A DNA stretch of 64,000 nucleotides, from NCBI GenBank assembly GCA_965226805.1, contig CBDDDW010000021.1, positions 1-64,000 on the forward strand, written 5' to 3'. How positions within the stretch are numbered: the stretch's first letter is position 1; each line of letters opens with the position of its first letter. The notes below the pieces were generated by a model. It did not search any database. It was not told where the DNA came from and saw only the letters and a program-made list of their open reading frames with translations. The DNA is from CBDDDW01 sp965226805. Its GTDB lineage: Bacteria > Chloroflexota > Dehalococcoidia > Lucifugimonadales > JAGWBF01. Position numbers and translations under genes: made by a program. Positions 45,281-53,979 of this stretch are shown here, piece after piece.

Positions 45281-46309
45281 TCATTTGAACTTCGGGATCA
45301 CCTTCTCGGTAAGCAGCCTCATGGAGTTGATGACGCGGTCGTAGGGAATTTGGTTGCCGTAGTTCATGTCGAGCACGACACCTGATATGCCCAAAGTCTC
45401 CTGGTACTCTTGGAGACGCTCCACCACTGCCTCAGGAGTCCCGTACACGACCTGTTGCTTCAGGATCTCGTCGTAAGATACTCCGGCCAGGCTTTCCAGC
45501 CTTTCGGCGAGCTCTGGGGTAGCTGCCGTGGCGACTAGCTCTCTGTATCCCTCCCGCACCATACGGACTGTGCTGGCTTCCGGGTGCGACCGCGCTCGCT
45601 CGACGGTCTCGGCCACATATGCGGGCATCCGGAGCAATACGTCAGCATCCCCGGGATGCCCAGCCTCCCGCCAGGCGTCTCTGTACATCTTTAGCCTCCG
45701 CTGAAGCTCCGGTATCCCGATGGCGCCGCTGCTGAAGATGGGAAAACCAAGTTGTCCGATCAAGGAGTAGGTCTCTTCGCTGCCCACCGCGACCCGGGTC
45801 GGGGGATAGGGCTTTTGGAACGGCCTGGGTACGACGGTTACATCCTCGAATGAATAGAACTCGCCCTGGTAAGAGAACTTGTCGTGGCTCCAGGCCTTGA
45901 TAATGACTTCCAGTGCTTCAAGGAAGCGGCCGCGACTCTCGGAGTAGGGTACATTGTAACCCTGATAGTACCTGGTGAGTCCGCTTCGACCGACGCCGAA
46001 CTCAAACCTTCCTCTGCTGACATGGTCCACCGTCGCCGCCTCTTCGGCGATGCGGAGTGGATTGGCCAGTGGCAAGACCTGGACGGCTAGCCCGATCCTT
46101 ATCCTGCTGGTGCGGGAGGCGATGGCGGCGGCGATGATAAGGGGCGAGGCGAGCACCGCACGCTCCGGGCTGAAGTGATGCTCCCCCAGCCACACGCAGT
46201 CCATACCGAGCTTTTCCGCAGCGTCCACCTGATCGAAGGACTCTTCGAAGGCGTTCTCCTGCGTCATACCTTCCCTGACGTGAAATTCGGTGTACATGCC
46301 GAAGTTCAT
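45281..46309 (-). CDS. LLM-class (luciferase-like) flavin-dependent oxidoreductase
   Basis: A 342-residue TIM-barrel flavin monooxygenase of the bacterial-luciferase family: MNFGMYTEFHVREGMTQE, LGMDCVWLGEHHFSPERAVLASPLIIAAA (the H-H-F region), IRIGLAVQVLPLANPLRIAEEAATVD and GRFEFGVGRSGLTRYY. Uses FMNH2 supplied by a reductase to oxidise an unknown organic substrate. The start is ATG 46309, 22 nt after the candidate selenoprotein gene, so the two are co-transcribed; redox partnership is plausible but inferred. Confidence 0.9.
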   Translation of the reverse strand: MNFGMYTEFHVREGMTQENAFEESFDQVDAAEKLGMDCVWLGEHHFSPERAVLASPLIIAAAIASRTSRIRIGLAVQVLPLANPLRIAEEAATVDHVSRGRFEFGVGRSGLTRYYQGYNVPYSESRGRFLEALEVIIKAWSHDKFSYQGEFYSFEDVTVVPRPFQKPYPPTRVAVGSEETYSLIGQLGFPIFSSGAIGIPELQRRLKMYRDAWREAGHPGDADVLLRMPAYVAETVERARSHPEASTVRMVREGYRELVATAATPELAERLESLAGVSYDEILKQQVVYGTPEAVVERLQEYQETLGISGVVLDMNYGNQIPYDRVINSMRLLTEKVIPKFK

Positions 46310-46331
46310 CGTTTGCTCTCCGGGCTTGGGG

Positions 46332-47078
46332 CTACCACAGGAGGGTCAGCACATACTCAGGCGGAAACTCTGAGTCCTGCATCCGGCCCTGCGGGGCGAT
46401 TCCAAAGTCCTCCAGAACGTAGTAGAGCTGGCGCAGGTGTTGGGTGGAGTGTCCCGCGATGAGGTCCAGCTGCTCGGCGCCACTCCTCAAGCCGGGGGCG
46501 GGCGGCGCGTTCAGCGCGTCCATGTCCTGATTTGGGACCCAGGCCCGGTACTCCTCCAGCACCCCTTCGCCAAACCGCGCGATCTCCAGGAAGCTCTCAT
46601 AGGAGCGACCCGGAAGGTCTTGCTTGGCCTGGTCCTCCATGGGGAAGACCCCGGTCTCGACGGCACGCATGACGCTCTGGATGTTGCGAAAGATGTGGTA
46701 GGCGAACTCTCGCATCGGGCGGTCCCTGTCGGGGGCCTTGAAGTCCAACTTGTCATCGGGCATCTGCCCAACGGCGCGATGGACGGCGCCGATTATGCGA
46801 CCGATCAAGGGTAATGTCTCCGACGGTTCGCGGGGAGCGGCGGCAACGCCGAGCCCGAGGGCTTCAGAGAGATCGTTTGGGCGGAACCCAAGGATCTTCT
46901 GATCGCCTATTACAGTGAGGGGCACAGTGCGGACGCCCAGGGAGCGCAACTCTTCCAGGGCGCCAGGATGGTTCTCTATATCGCGACTCTCGAACTCGAC
47001 ACCGTTATCCGAAAGAAACTCTTTCGTGCGAGCACAGGTAGCTCAGCCAACCCGGGCGTAGACTCTTACGTCGCTCAT
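46332..47078 (-). CDS. Candidate selenoprotein: glutaredoxin-like domain fused to DinB-like domain, Sec at codon 12
   Basis: ATG 47078 (MSDVRVYARVG) is followed in frame by TGA at 47045-47043, then ATCARTKEFLSDNGVEFE and an uninterrupted frame to 46332 (248 residues with the UGA read as Sec). The Sec falls on the first Cys of a glutaredoxin/NrdH redox motif, giving UATC at residues 12-15; the cis-proline TVP (51-53) and the LTVIGDQKILGFRPNDL element complete the thioredoxin fold. From about 80, a DinB-like helical domain follows with His ligands in YHIFRN and HSTQHLRQLYY. A hairpin at 47010-47026 suits a bacterial SECIS. AGGA lies 10 nt upstream of the ATG. Alternative: a nonsense mutation of a Cys codon. 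Confidence 0.75.
47010..47026 (-). promoter_or_regulatory. Candidate bacterial SECIS hairpin
   Basis: In the mRNA: stem CGAAAG, loop AGUUU, stem CUUUCG, all six pairs perfect. The loop begins 22 nt after the UGA, has G within its first two bases, and G is followed by U. Known bacterial SECIS elements have a 4-16 bp apical stem, a 3-14 nt loop with G in the first two positions and lie about 16-37 nt from the UGA, so this fits all criteria. Confidence 0.6.
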
Positions 47079-47097
47079 GACATTTCCATCCTTTCAC

Positions 47098-47300
47098 AGG
47101 GTGCTGAAAAACCCTTTCCACCATCCCCCTGACCCCCTTCCCTTCGATAGACTCAGGACATGCTGGCCAGGAAGGGGGAGGAATTTACATCTGATGGACA
47201 CCCATTCGGCTGGCTCAGGGCAGGCTCTCATCCGCCTGAGGCGGACCGGCAAAGGGGCTTCGCCCCTCTGCACTTCCCTTCTTCATCAGCCTCTTCAGGG
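47098..47300. repeat. Dispersed repeat, copy 1 (inverted relative to 56633-56793)
   Basis: AGGGTGCTGAAAAACCCTT, CCATCCCCCT, CTCAGGACATGC, GGGGGAGGAATTTACATCTGA, CTTCGCCCCTCTGCACT and CTTCTTCATCAGCCTC appear here in order and again, on the other strand, at 56793-56633. The pair forms a 9.4-kb-spaced inverted repeat. This copy ends only 20 bp before the selenoprotein start codon. 47301-47403 has nothing else recognisable. Confidence 0.8.
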
Positions 47301-47403
47301 TCGATCGAGACCAGTAGGTCACTGCCCGCGGCGTCCCGGTTGCTCCCACAGTATGATATCGAAATTTCAGGACATAGTAAAATTGGACCAGGCCAGGCGC
47401 TCC

Positions 47404-48246
47404 CTATCTCAGCCGCTTTGATTCATCGATGTACTCTTCCAGAACAGTGCGGTCCGCCCCCACCTCTATTGCCCGGTCGATGTCGTCTTGGGCCTGTGTG
47501 TCGAGGCCGAGGAGGGCATAGGCGATGGCACGGTTGGCGTAGGCCGGAGTGTCCAACGGGCTCAGGCGTATAGCCTCACTGTAGTCCGCGATGGCCTGCT
47601 GATACCGCTGTTGCTCGTAGTGGACCCACCCCCGGTTGTTGAAAGCGGCTGCCAGCTGAGGATCGAGGCGGATGGCGTCATTATAATCCTCGATGGCAGG
47701 TTGAAGCCGGCCCAGGTCGTCATGGACTATACCCCTGTTCAGATAGGCCAGAGCAAGCCGGGGATTGAGCCTGATGGCCTCGTCGTAGCCTTCGATAGCC
47801 TGTGTATACTGGCCCAGCCTGTAATACGCGAGGCCCCAATTATAATGGACGTCCAGATCCTGAGGGATGAGGGTGATGGCCTCTTCATAGTCTTCGATGG
47901 CCCGCTGATGCTGGCCAAGCCCATGATGTGCCAGGCCACGGTTGTAATAGGCCTCGAAACCTTGATAGCCGCCGATTCGGAAGCTCTCGTTGTAATCTTG
48001 TAAGGCCCGCTCATATCGGCCCAGCTCGTAGTATGCCAGGCCCCGATTGTAATACGCGTTGACAATCTCTGGGTCGAGCCAGATGGCCTCATCGTAGCTG
48101 GCGATCGCTTCTTCCAGAAGCCCCTTTCTTTGAAGCTCGACGCCAGTGTTGTAATGCTCCGCAGCCTCCATGCCACCGCAACCCGACAATAATGCTGCCG
48201 CCATTGGAAGCATCGCGATGGTAAGAATCGAGGCTCTCGTAGGCAT
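47404..48246 (-). CDS. Tetratricopeptide-repeat lipoprotein
   Basis: A 280-residue exported lipoprotein: signal peptide with lipobox LLSGC (Cys about residue 22), then about seven TPR units of 34 residues, each with the A-Y-NRG-hydrophobic pattern (YYNRGLAYYELGRYERAL, YLNRGIVHDDLGRLQPAI, YANRAIAYALLGLDTQAQ). TPR proteins mediate protein-protein contacts, here on the outer face of the membrane. Starts at ATG 48246 or GTG 48249. Confidence 0.88.
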   Translation of the reverse strand: MPTRASILTIAMLPMAAALLSGCGGMEAAEHYNTGVELQRKGLLEEAIASYDEAIWLDPEIVNAYYNRGLAYYELGRYERALQDYNESFRIGGYQGFEAYYNRGLAHHGLGQHQRAIEDYEEAITLIPQDLDVHYNWGLAYYRLGQYTQAIEGYDEAIRLNPRLALAYLNRGIVHDDLGRLQPAIEDYNDAIRLDPQLAAAFNNRGWVHYEQQRYQQAIADYSEAIRLSPLDTPAYANRAIAYALLGLDTQAQDDIDRAIEVGADRTVLEEYIDESKRLR

Positions 48247-48369
48247 CACATCCCATATCTAGAGTGAGTGACCGATGTCATCGGGGTCAACAAGCGTGTT
48301 AATTGGGACACTGGTGGGCTAATATTGGCGGTCATTGAGCAGGACAGTGCACCTTGGAAGCCAAAGGGA

Positions 48370-48738
48370 TTATGCCGCCAGTGGAATGACAGCGTAGAAC
48401 CGCGGCTCTTCGCCTACAACGCGAGTCGTATGTCCCCGGCCGGTGAGATCTTCGGCCAGCATGATGTCCCCTGGGCCCACTCGGCTCACTGTGCCGTCGC
48501 TGGCGCCTAGCTCCGCCTCTCCGGACAGCGTGATCGTATATTGGCGCCGAGGAGCGTTGTGCCAGTCCAGGAAGTACCCGGCGGGTGCGCGCCGGAAAGT
48601 GATGCCGGTAGCGGTCTCCATTGGTGTCCCTTCTCCATAAGCTCCTTCGGTATCAAGGAAAGGCTCGAAGGGAGGAGTAACTTCTTCGATATGAGATAGC
48701 CCGTCATCACCAGTATATACCCGTAGGATCGTTGGCAT
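48370..48738 (-). CDS. Cupin-domain protein
   Basis: A 122-residue single-domain cupin: PMETATGITFRRAPAGYFLDWHNAPRRQYTITLSGEAEL forms the first motif (with His in WHNAP) and SRVGPGDIMLAEDLTGRGHTTRVVG the second (GPGDI and terminal His). May bind a metal and a small ligand; no substrate known. The start is ATG 48738, with AAGGAG 6 nt upstream, rather than the earlier in-frame start at 48825. Confidence 0.8.
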   Translation of the reverse strand: MPTILRVYTGDDGLSHIEEVTPPFEPFLDTEGAYGEGTPMETATGITFRRAPAGYFLDWHNAPRRQYTITLSGEAELGASDGTVSRVGPGDIMLAEDLTGRGHTTRVVGEEPRFYAVIPLAA

Positions 48739-49011
48739 GACATCTCCTTTCCGATCTTCCCGCCACGCGGCGGATCCATTGTGTCCCGGCCCGTCTTCGT
48801 GTTCCTCGGTGAAGTAGGTGACCACCCGGCCAATACAGGCATGATACTCGTGGAGCCACAGAGAGGCAAGCTATCGCCGGCGTCACCGAGGAACCGCGCT
48901 CGACTTTTCCCCAAGGCAGCTCGAGTCGCCGACCTGGGGTGAATGCCCAGCCTCCGAAACTCGTCAAGACGAACGATAGTGCCGCGAATCTGTGAGATGA
49001 GTAGAATTGTA

Positions 49012-49040
49012 TTGACATTGCGTCCACCATTTAGTAAGCT
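49012..49040 (+). promoter_or_regulatory. Promoter of the solute-binding-protein operon
   Basis: TTGACA (49012-49017, perfect -35), 17 nt, TAAGCT (49035-49040). Predicted transcription start near 49047, with a 70-nt leader. No other gene is seen in 48739-49118. Confidence 0.6.
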
Positions 49041-49118
49041 TCGGTGGCTTGTGAGCGCATACGACCCGTGGCGCCTCACGTATGATCCGATCTAGCGTCG
49101 ATGATGGAGGTAGTTCCA

Positions 49119-51251
49119 ATGTTGAATCGGTTGTTAAGGCCGAAAGCCCTGCTCGTAATTCCATTACTGGTAGTCCTGACGATGGCAGTGGCCTGTGGAG
49201 ACGACGCAGACGTGCCCACCCCTCAACCCACGGCTACGCCCATAGACATAGCCGCCATTACGACGCAGCTCCAGCAGGCGCTGCAGGACACGCTGAAAGA
49301 CGTGACAGCCGGCGCGGTAACCAGCCAGGATATCCAGAGCGCGGTGTCGACGGCGATAGCGGCGATCCCAGCGCCTCCAGCGGCCGTCTCCGCGGCAGAG
49401 ATACAGACGATGGTCTCGGCAGCTGTCACGGCTGCCTTGCCTAAGGAAGCCAGCGCGGATGAGATACGCAGGTTAGTAACGGACGCTGTCACTGCCGCCA
49501 CGGCCGGTGCGGCCACCCAAGACGATGTGGCGCAGGCAATAACAAAGGCAGTAACAGACGCCGCGGCCTCTGCAATCACCGAGACAGATGTGGCCCTGGC
49601 AATATCCAGGGCAGTCTCGGCTGCCGCGCTCTCCGATGACGATATTCGGAGGGTCGTCCAGGCGTCACTTCCAACCGCAACTCCAACCCTGGCCCCGACG
49701 CCCACTCCCGAGGCCGCTCCCAGCATATTGGTTCTCGCCACCAACGACGTTCCCGCGGGGCTGGACATTCGGAGGTCAGCAGGCGGGACCCGTTCGGGGC
49801 AGGAAGCCAAGCGAAACATGGCTGACTTCCCCATCCGATACGCTCGCACGCCCACGGCTGACGGCAACTTCAGAGTGGACACCGGCGAGTTCGAGGGCCG
49901 TCTCGCGGAGTCCTGGTCGATCAGCCCCGACGGACAAACATATACGTTCAATGTTCGCCAGGGCGTTATGAGCAACTTCGGGAACGAGCTGACCTCCGAA
50001 GACTTCAGGTACTTCATGGAGCGGATCATGAGTGGCCCATTCACTATCTGGAGATTCGTGATAGGTGGTCACGGCCTGAGTAGCCTGGACCAGGTGGAGG
50101 TGATAGACCGCTACACCATACAGTACACGCTGCCCAAGCCGGACTCGGTATTCATACATAGCAATACCCTCTTCCGGACAATAGAGGACTCGACAGAGGT
50201 GAAAACACACATCACCGAGGATGACCCGATTGGACTCGAGTGGACTGGGAACAACACGGCGCACTTCGGGGCCTATACGCTCACAAGGACTGAGCAGGGA
50301 GTGTCTGTCGAGTTTGAGCCAAATCCCAACTACTGGGACGGGACACCGAACAACGCCAGGGTGATCATCCGCCGGGTGCCGGAACCCAGTACCCGAGCCA
50401 GCCTGATGTTGGCGGGAGTAGTCGACATCGCCTGGGGGCTGGGAGTTGATGAACTGTCCAGGCTAGTCGGGGTGCCAGGTGTGAAGATCTTGCGGGACCC
50501 GGACAACCTGATCGGGCTGGAGAGCAATCTGGTTATGAACACCGGCAGGGCCCCCTTCGACAATGTCCTGGTTCGGAAAGCCATCGCCCACGCCATCCCC
50601 TACGACGACATCATTCAGGGTGTCTTTGGTGGGAACGCCACCAAGTCCCACAACCTGCTCCGGCCCATAGATTTTGGCAACGACGCCAGCAGGGACTGGT
50701 ACACCTACGACATCGATTTGGCGAGGGACCTGCTGGCAGAGGCCGGGCTGGCGGACGGTTTCTCTACCTCCGTGATCATGTCGGAACGGTCGGCGACGGG
50801 GCAGAACCTGCTGCTCGCCATCAAGACTTCGCTGGCAGATATCGGCATCGATATGGACATCGATATAAGGACCGAAGCAGTTTTCCGAGGTATGAGCTTC
50901 CAGAACCCGAAACCCTACGAGATGTTCCTGGAGGACATCTCCCGGGCCTTTGTGCCTCACCCCCTATTTGTCTACACCCACTTCTGGCAGCCCCCTGGGG
51001 TCTCCTGCTGCAACACTTCCGATTACAACAACGACCAGGTCACATCCCTCCTCACCCAGGCGTTAGCCTCAACAGATGAGGTGGAGGTGATAAGCATGAT
51101 CAACCAGATCCAGGACATAATCATGGAGGACGTTCCCATCGTCCCCATTGCGTACGTCCTGGATAGGGTAGCCGTCAGAGATAACATTTCGGGCATCATT
51201 TGGGAAGCGGCTGTCTGGGCGGACTGGGCGGAGATAGTAAAGGCCCAATAG
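49119..51251 (+). CDS. ABC-type solute-binding lipoprotein (SBP_bac_5) with helical-repeat stalk
   Basis: A 710-residue lipoprotein: signal peptide with lipobox MAVAC (Cys26), then about 140 residues (44-184) made of six Ala-rich helical units with the pattern DI/EI..xVxxAV, a short Thr/Pro linker (TATPTLAPTPTPEA), and a family 5 extracellular solute-binding domain (about 205-710; EGRLAESWSISPDGQTYTFNVRQGV, YWDGTPNNARVIIRRVPE, FDNVLVRKAIAHAIPYDDI). Typical members bind peptides or similar oligomers for an ABC importer, absent here. ATG 49119 has GGAGGT 9 nt upstream. The following gene is 1 nt away. Confidence 0.9.
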   Translation: MLNRLLRPKALLVIPLLVVLTMAVACGDDADVPTPQPTATPIDIAAITTQLQQALQDTLKDVTAGAVTSQDIQSAVSTAIAAIPAPPAAVSAAEIQTMVSAAVTAALPKEASADEIRRLVTDAVTAATAGAATQDDVAQAITKAVTDAAASAITETDVALAISRAVSAAALSDDDIRRVVQASLPTATPTLAPTPTPEAAPSILVLATNDVPAGLDIRRSAGGTRSGQEAKRNMADFPIRYARTPTADGNFRVDTGEFEGRLAESWSISPDGQTYTFNVRQGVMSNFGNELTSEDFRYFMERIMSGPFTIWRFVIGGHGLSSLDQVEVIDRYTIQYTLPKPDSVFIHSNTLFRTIEDSTEVKTHITEDDPIGLEWTGNNTAHFGAYTLTRTEQGVSVEFEPNPNYWDGTPNNARVIIRRVPEPSTRASLMLAGVVDIAWGLGVDELSRLVGVPGVKILRDPDNLIGLESNLVMNTGRAPFDNVLVRKAIAHAIPYDDIIQGVFGGNATKSHNLLRPIDFGNDASRDWYTYDIDLARDLLAEAGLADGFSTSVIMSERSATGQNLLLAIKTSLADIGIDMDIDIRTEAVFRGMSFQNPKPYEMFLEDISRAFVPHPLFVYTHFWQPPGVSCCNTSDYNNDQVTSLLTQALASTDEVEVISMINQIQDIIMEDVPIVPIAYVLDRVAVRDNISGIIWEAAVWADWAEIVKAQ

Positions 51252-51252
51252 C

Positions 51253-51813
51253 ATGGCGTCTCCGGCGGAGAGGAGCAGCCCGCAGGAGCATCTCGAGGGC
51301 GGGCCGATGGCGCCCGGCAGCATTGAGCTATCGGTCTTCGCGGACCCCGAGAACACCGAGTTCGTCGACGTCGGTGCTGTTAAGTTCGGCGTCGAGTTTC
51401 GGTTCCTGAACAAATTCGACGCCCAGCTGAGGGAGACGGACCAGGTGGCCGATTTCGGCGTCTGCGTCCACGTTTTCGCCGGTGGCACGGACAAGACCCA
51501 GGAGCGGCTCCGCTTCGACTGCTTCGAGATCAAGCCCCATTATCACTACATCAACTTAAGTGAGGGGCGAAACGAACGGCACCGCGTGGACACCGCGGCC
51601 TGCGGAGACCCATACGAGTGGATGATGGACTGCCTGAAGACCAGACTGCCGGCGATGCTGATCGAGGCCGGTGATCCCGAAGCGGCCAGGCGCCTCGACC
51701 AGCGAGAAGTAGAAGCGGCGCTGCCCAAGGTGGACGCCTGGGCCAGGGCCCTGGCCAGGCGGGTTCAGACCAACTGGCATGGAACAATGGTACTCTCTGG
51801 AGACGCTATGTAG
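51253..51813 (+). CDS. Conserved-looking hypothetical protein downstream of the solute-binding protein
   Basis: A 186-residue soluble protein starting at ATG 51253 just after the solute-binding protein stop. Contains FADPENTEFVDVGAVKFGVEF, DFGVCVHVFAGG, RFDCFEIKPHYHYINLSEG and ALARRVQTNWHG, a pattern suggesting an alpha/beta domain with several His/Cys near the middle (CFEIKPHYHY). No family recognised with certainty. The tight spacing and same strand point to a linked function with the solute-binding protein. Confidence 0.65.
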   Translation: MASPAERSSPQEHLEGGPMAPGSIELSVFADPENTEFVDVGAVKFGVEFRFLNKFDAQLRETDQVADFGVCVHVFAGGTDKTQERLRFDCFEIKPHYHYINLSEGRNERHRVDTAACGDPYEWMMDCLKTRLPAMLIEAGDPEAARRLDQREVEAALPKVDAWARALARRVQTNWHGTMVLSGDAM

Positions 51814-51980
51814 TCTCCCGATGGGCGGGCGTCCCAAAGATGGGCACGGTGACATGCCCAGCGGACGCCCGAGACACCTCACCGGCGATCTGATGCAGGC
51901 CACATCCGAAGTTTCTGGTGTCTTCAACCTCCACCTCATGCCAGCCTAGTGGTAGTCCCTTAAAGCAATTGTCGCTTTTC

Positions 51981-52103
51981 TGTCACCCTGAGCCCCTTCG
52001 GCTGCGCTCAGGGTAAACTCGGCGAAGGGTCTGGGGAGGTGGCAGATCCATCCCGTGAACCCGGCCCCGCCACCGGAATCTTCGCTTCGCTCCAGAATGA
52101 CAA
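51981..52103. repeat. Palindromic intergenic repeat, third site
   Basis: TGTCACCCTGAGCCCCTTCGGCTGCGCTCAGGGT at the left forms a local hairpin, and ATCTTCGCTTCGCTCCAGAATGACA closes the element on the right (52078-52103). Same family as the 363-451 and 1088-1325 repeats. The remainder of 51814-52229 holds no gene. Confidence 0.7.
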
Positions 52104-52229
52104 GTTACTGACGAGACAAAGCACTGGCTCTTTTCGTGAGAAGAAGAATAGCACCGCGCCTCAGCTACCGAGGCTGGTCTCGTTCACAGCTGCAGTCAGG
52201 AACCCATAGCTCAGTTCAGAGGTTGATTC

Positions 52230-53864
52230 ATGGCGAAGATCACTGGAGGGCGCGCTTTACTCGACTCCTTGAAGGCCCACGGAGTGGACCACATTTTCGG
52301 AGTCGTCTCAACCCACAACCTGGACTTGTACGATGCCCTTTACGACTCCAGGGACGCAATCAAGTACGTGGGCGGGCGTCTTGAGCTGGGCTCTGCCTTT
52401 ATGGCCGACGGATACGCCAGAGCCAGCGGCAAACCCGGCGTGCTCGTGACCAGCACCGGGCCGGGGGCCGCCGACTCAATGGGGGCCATGGGAGAGGCCT
52501 ACCACTCCGGATCGGCCGTGCTGGAGATCACCACCAACGTGGAGAAGGACTTCGTGAATAGTCGGCGTGGGATGATTCACGAGCCTATAAACCAGCTGGA
52601 GATGTTCCGCTCTGTGACGGACTGGAACGCAATGATACCCGATGTGGAATCCATACCCGATTATGTCCAGGAGGCGTTCCAGCGATTTCAGACCCGAAGG
52701 CCCAGGCCCATTGAGCTTGAGATTCCTACTGATCTTCTGGGGCAGGAAGCCGACGTCGAGGTGACTCCCCCGATGGAGGTGCCCCTGCCCCAAGGGGACC
52801 CCGCCATGATAGAGAGTGCCGCCGAGGCTCTGATCAAGGCCCGGAGGCCCATTATATTAGTTGGGGACGAGGTAAACACCTGTGGGGGCACCGAGGAGCT
52901 AATAGAGCTGGCGGAGGCGTTAGGCGCGCCGGTCGCTACCTGCAACGGCGGCAACGGCGCCTTTCCCGAGGACCATCCTCTGTTTCTGGGCCAGATCCTC
53001 GGCGGGCGGCTCATGGGACCGAACCCGATCCACGATTTCCTGAATACGTGCGATCTCGCTCTGGTTGTTGGCTCCAACCTGCCCTACAGGCTCACGGTCA
53101 ACTTGGGCCTCGGTCTGCCCCCGAATCTGGTCCACATCCTGCTGGACGGAGCGGCCATAGGCAGGAACTACCCTGTGTCGATTCCGATCGTCGCCAGTCC
53201 AACGGCCGCCCTCAGGGGGATCATCTCCCAAATAGACGGTAGAGATGTACACAAAGGGGACTCCTTCAACCGGGAAATCGGCGATTGGAAGAGCCGGACC
53301 TACCAGGGGTTGAAGGAGATGTGGCCCAACGAGCTGTATACCCTGGAGGCGATGCGTAGCGTGATCCCCCGGGATGCGGCCACCTGCTGGGGCGTCACCG
53401 TGCCAACAGATAAGGCGGTACGTTGTTTCCCCACCTACCGGCCCCGCTCATTCATCCATGCCCACGGCTGGTCCGGCCTCGGCTTTGGCTTCCCGGTTTC
53501 CCTGGGAGCCAAGCTGGCCCGGCCGGAGGAACCCGTGGTCTGCGTGACCGGGGACGGTGGGTTCCAGTACAACATGCAGGAGCTTGGTACGGCCCACCAG
53601 TACGGCATAAACCCCGTGGTCGTCATGTTCAACGACAGCGCCTGGGGAGTCCTGAAGCAGTTCCAGAAAGACAGGTACGGCCGGACCATGGGTACGGAGC
53701 TGGACAATCCGGATTTTGTGAAACTGTTCGAGGCTTATGGCTTCGAAGGTACACGGGTGAGTACTGTGGATGAACTGGCGAACGCTCTAGGGTCGGCAGT
53801 TATGGAGGACCGCCTCCAGCTCATTGAGGCCAATATCCCCGACGGCTTCGCGAGCTTCAGGTAG
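52230..53864 (+). CDS. Thiamine-diphosphate-dependent enzyme (acetolactate synthase-like)
   Basis: A 544-residue TPP enzyme with three domains: PYR domain with the catalytic Glu in GGRLELGSAFMADGYAR (E52), the central FAD/nucleotide-like domain (RRPIILVGDEVNTCGGTEELIELAEAL), and the TPP-binding domain with GDGGFQYNMQELGTAHQYGINPVVVMFND (Mg/diphosphate motif GDG...N). Members include acetolactate synthase, benzoylformate decarboxylase and others; the exact 2-oxoacid is unknown. No small regulatory AHAS subunit adjoins, so acetolactate synthase for branched-chain synthesis is unlikely. The start is ATG 52230 with AGAGG 7 nt upstream. Confidence 0.88.
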   Translation: MAKITGGRALLDSLKAHGVDHIFGVVSTHNLDLYDALYDSRDAIKYVGGRLELGSAFMADGYARASGKPGVLVTSTGPGAADSMGAMGEAYHSGSAVLEITTNVEKDFVNSRRGMIHEPINQLEMFRSVTDWNAMIPDVESIPDYVQEAFQRFQTRRPRPIELEIPTDLLGQEADVEVTPPMEVPLPQGDPAMIESAAEALIKARRPIILVGDEVNTCGGTEELIELAEALGAPVATCNGGNGAFPEDHPLFLGQILGGRLMGPNPIHDFLNTCDLALVVGSNLPYRLTVNLGLGLPPNLVHILLDGAAIGRNYPVSIPIVASPTAALRGIISQIDGRDVHKGDSFNREIGDWKSRTYQGLKEMWPNELYTLEAMRSVIPRDAATCWGVTVPTDKAVRCFPTYRPRSFIHAHGWSGLGFGFPVSLGAKLARPEEPVVCVTGDGGFQYNMQELGTAHQYGINPVVVMFNDSAWGVLKQFQKDRYGRTMGTELDNPDFVKLFEAYGFEGTRVSTVDELANALGSAVMEDRLQLIEANIPDGFASFR

Positions 53865-53979
53865 CTGACGCGCGCCATGTATACCACCTTGACACCACGA
53901 CTGGCGGCAATCACAATATCCCTGAGAGGCCCTTACGTAGTCCGAGACTCATCGGCGGATTGCACCAGCGGAGGAACCA

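Noticed and set aside
46332..46949. Start of the DinB-type protein at an in-frame TTG (46949), giving a 205-residue protein
   Set aside because: This start has no ribosome-binding site and cuts through the glutaredoxin fold; conserved coding sequence continues upstream across the TGA to ATG 47078.
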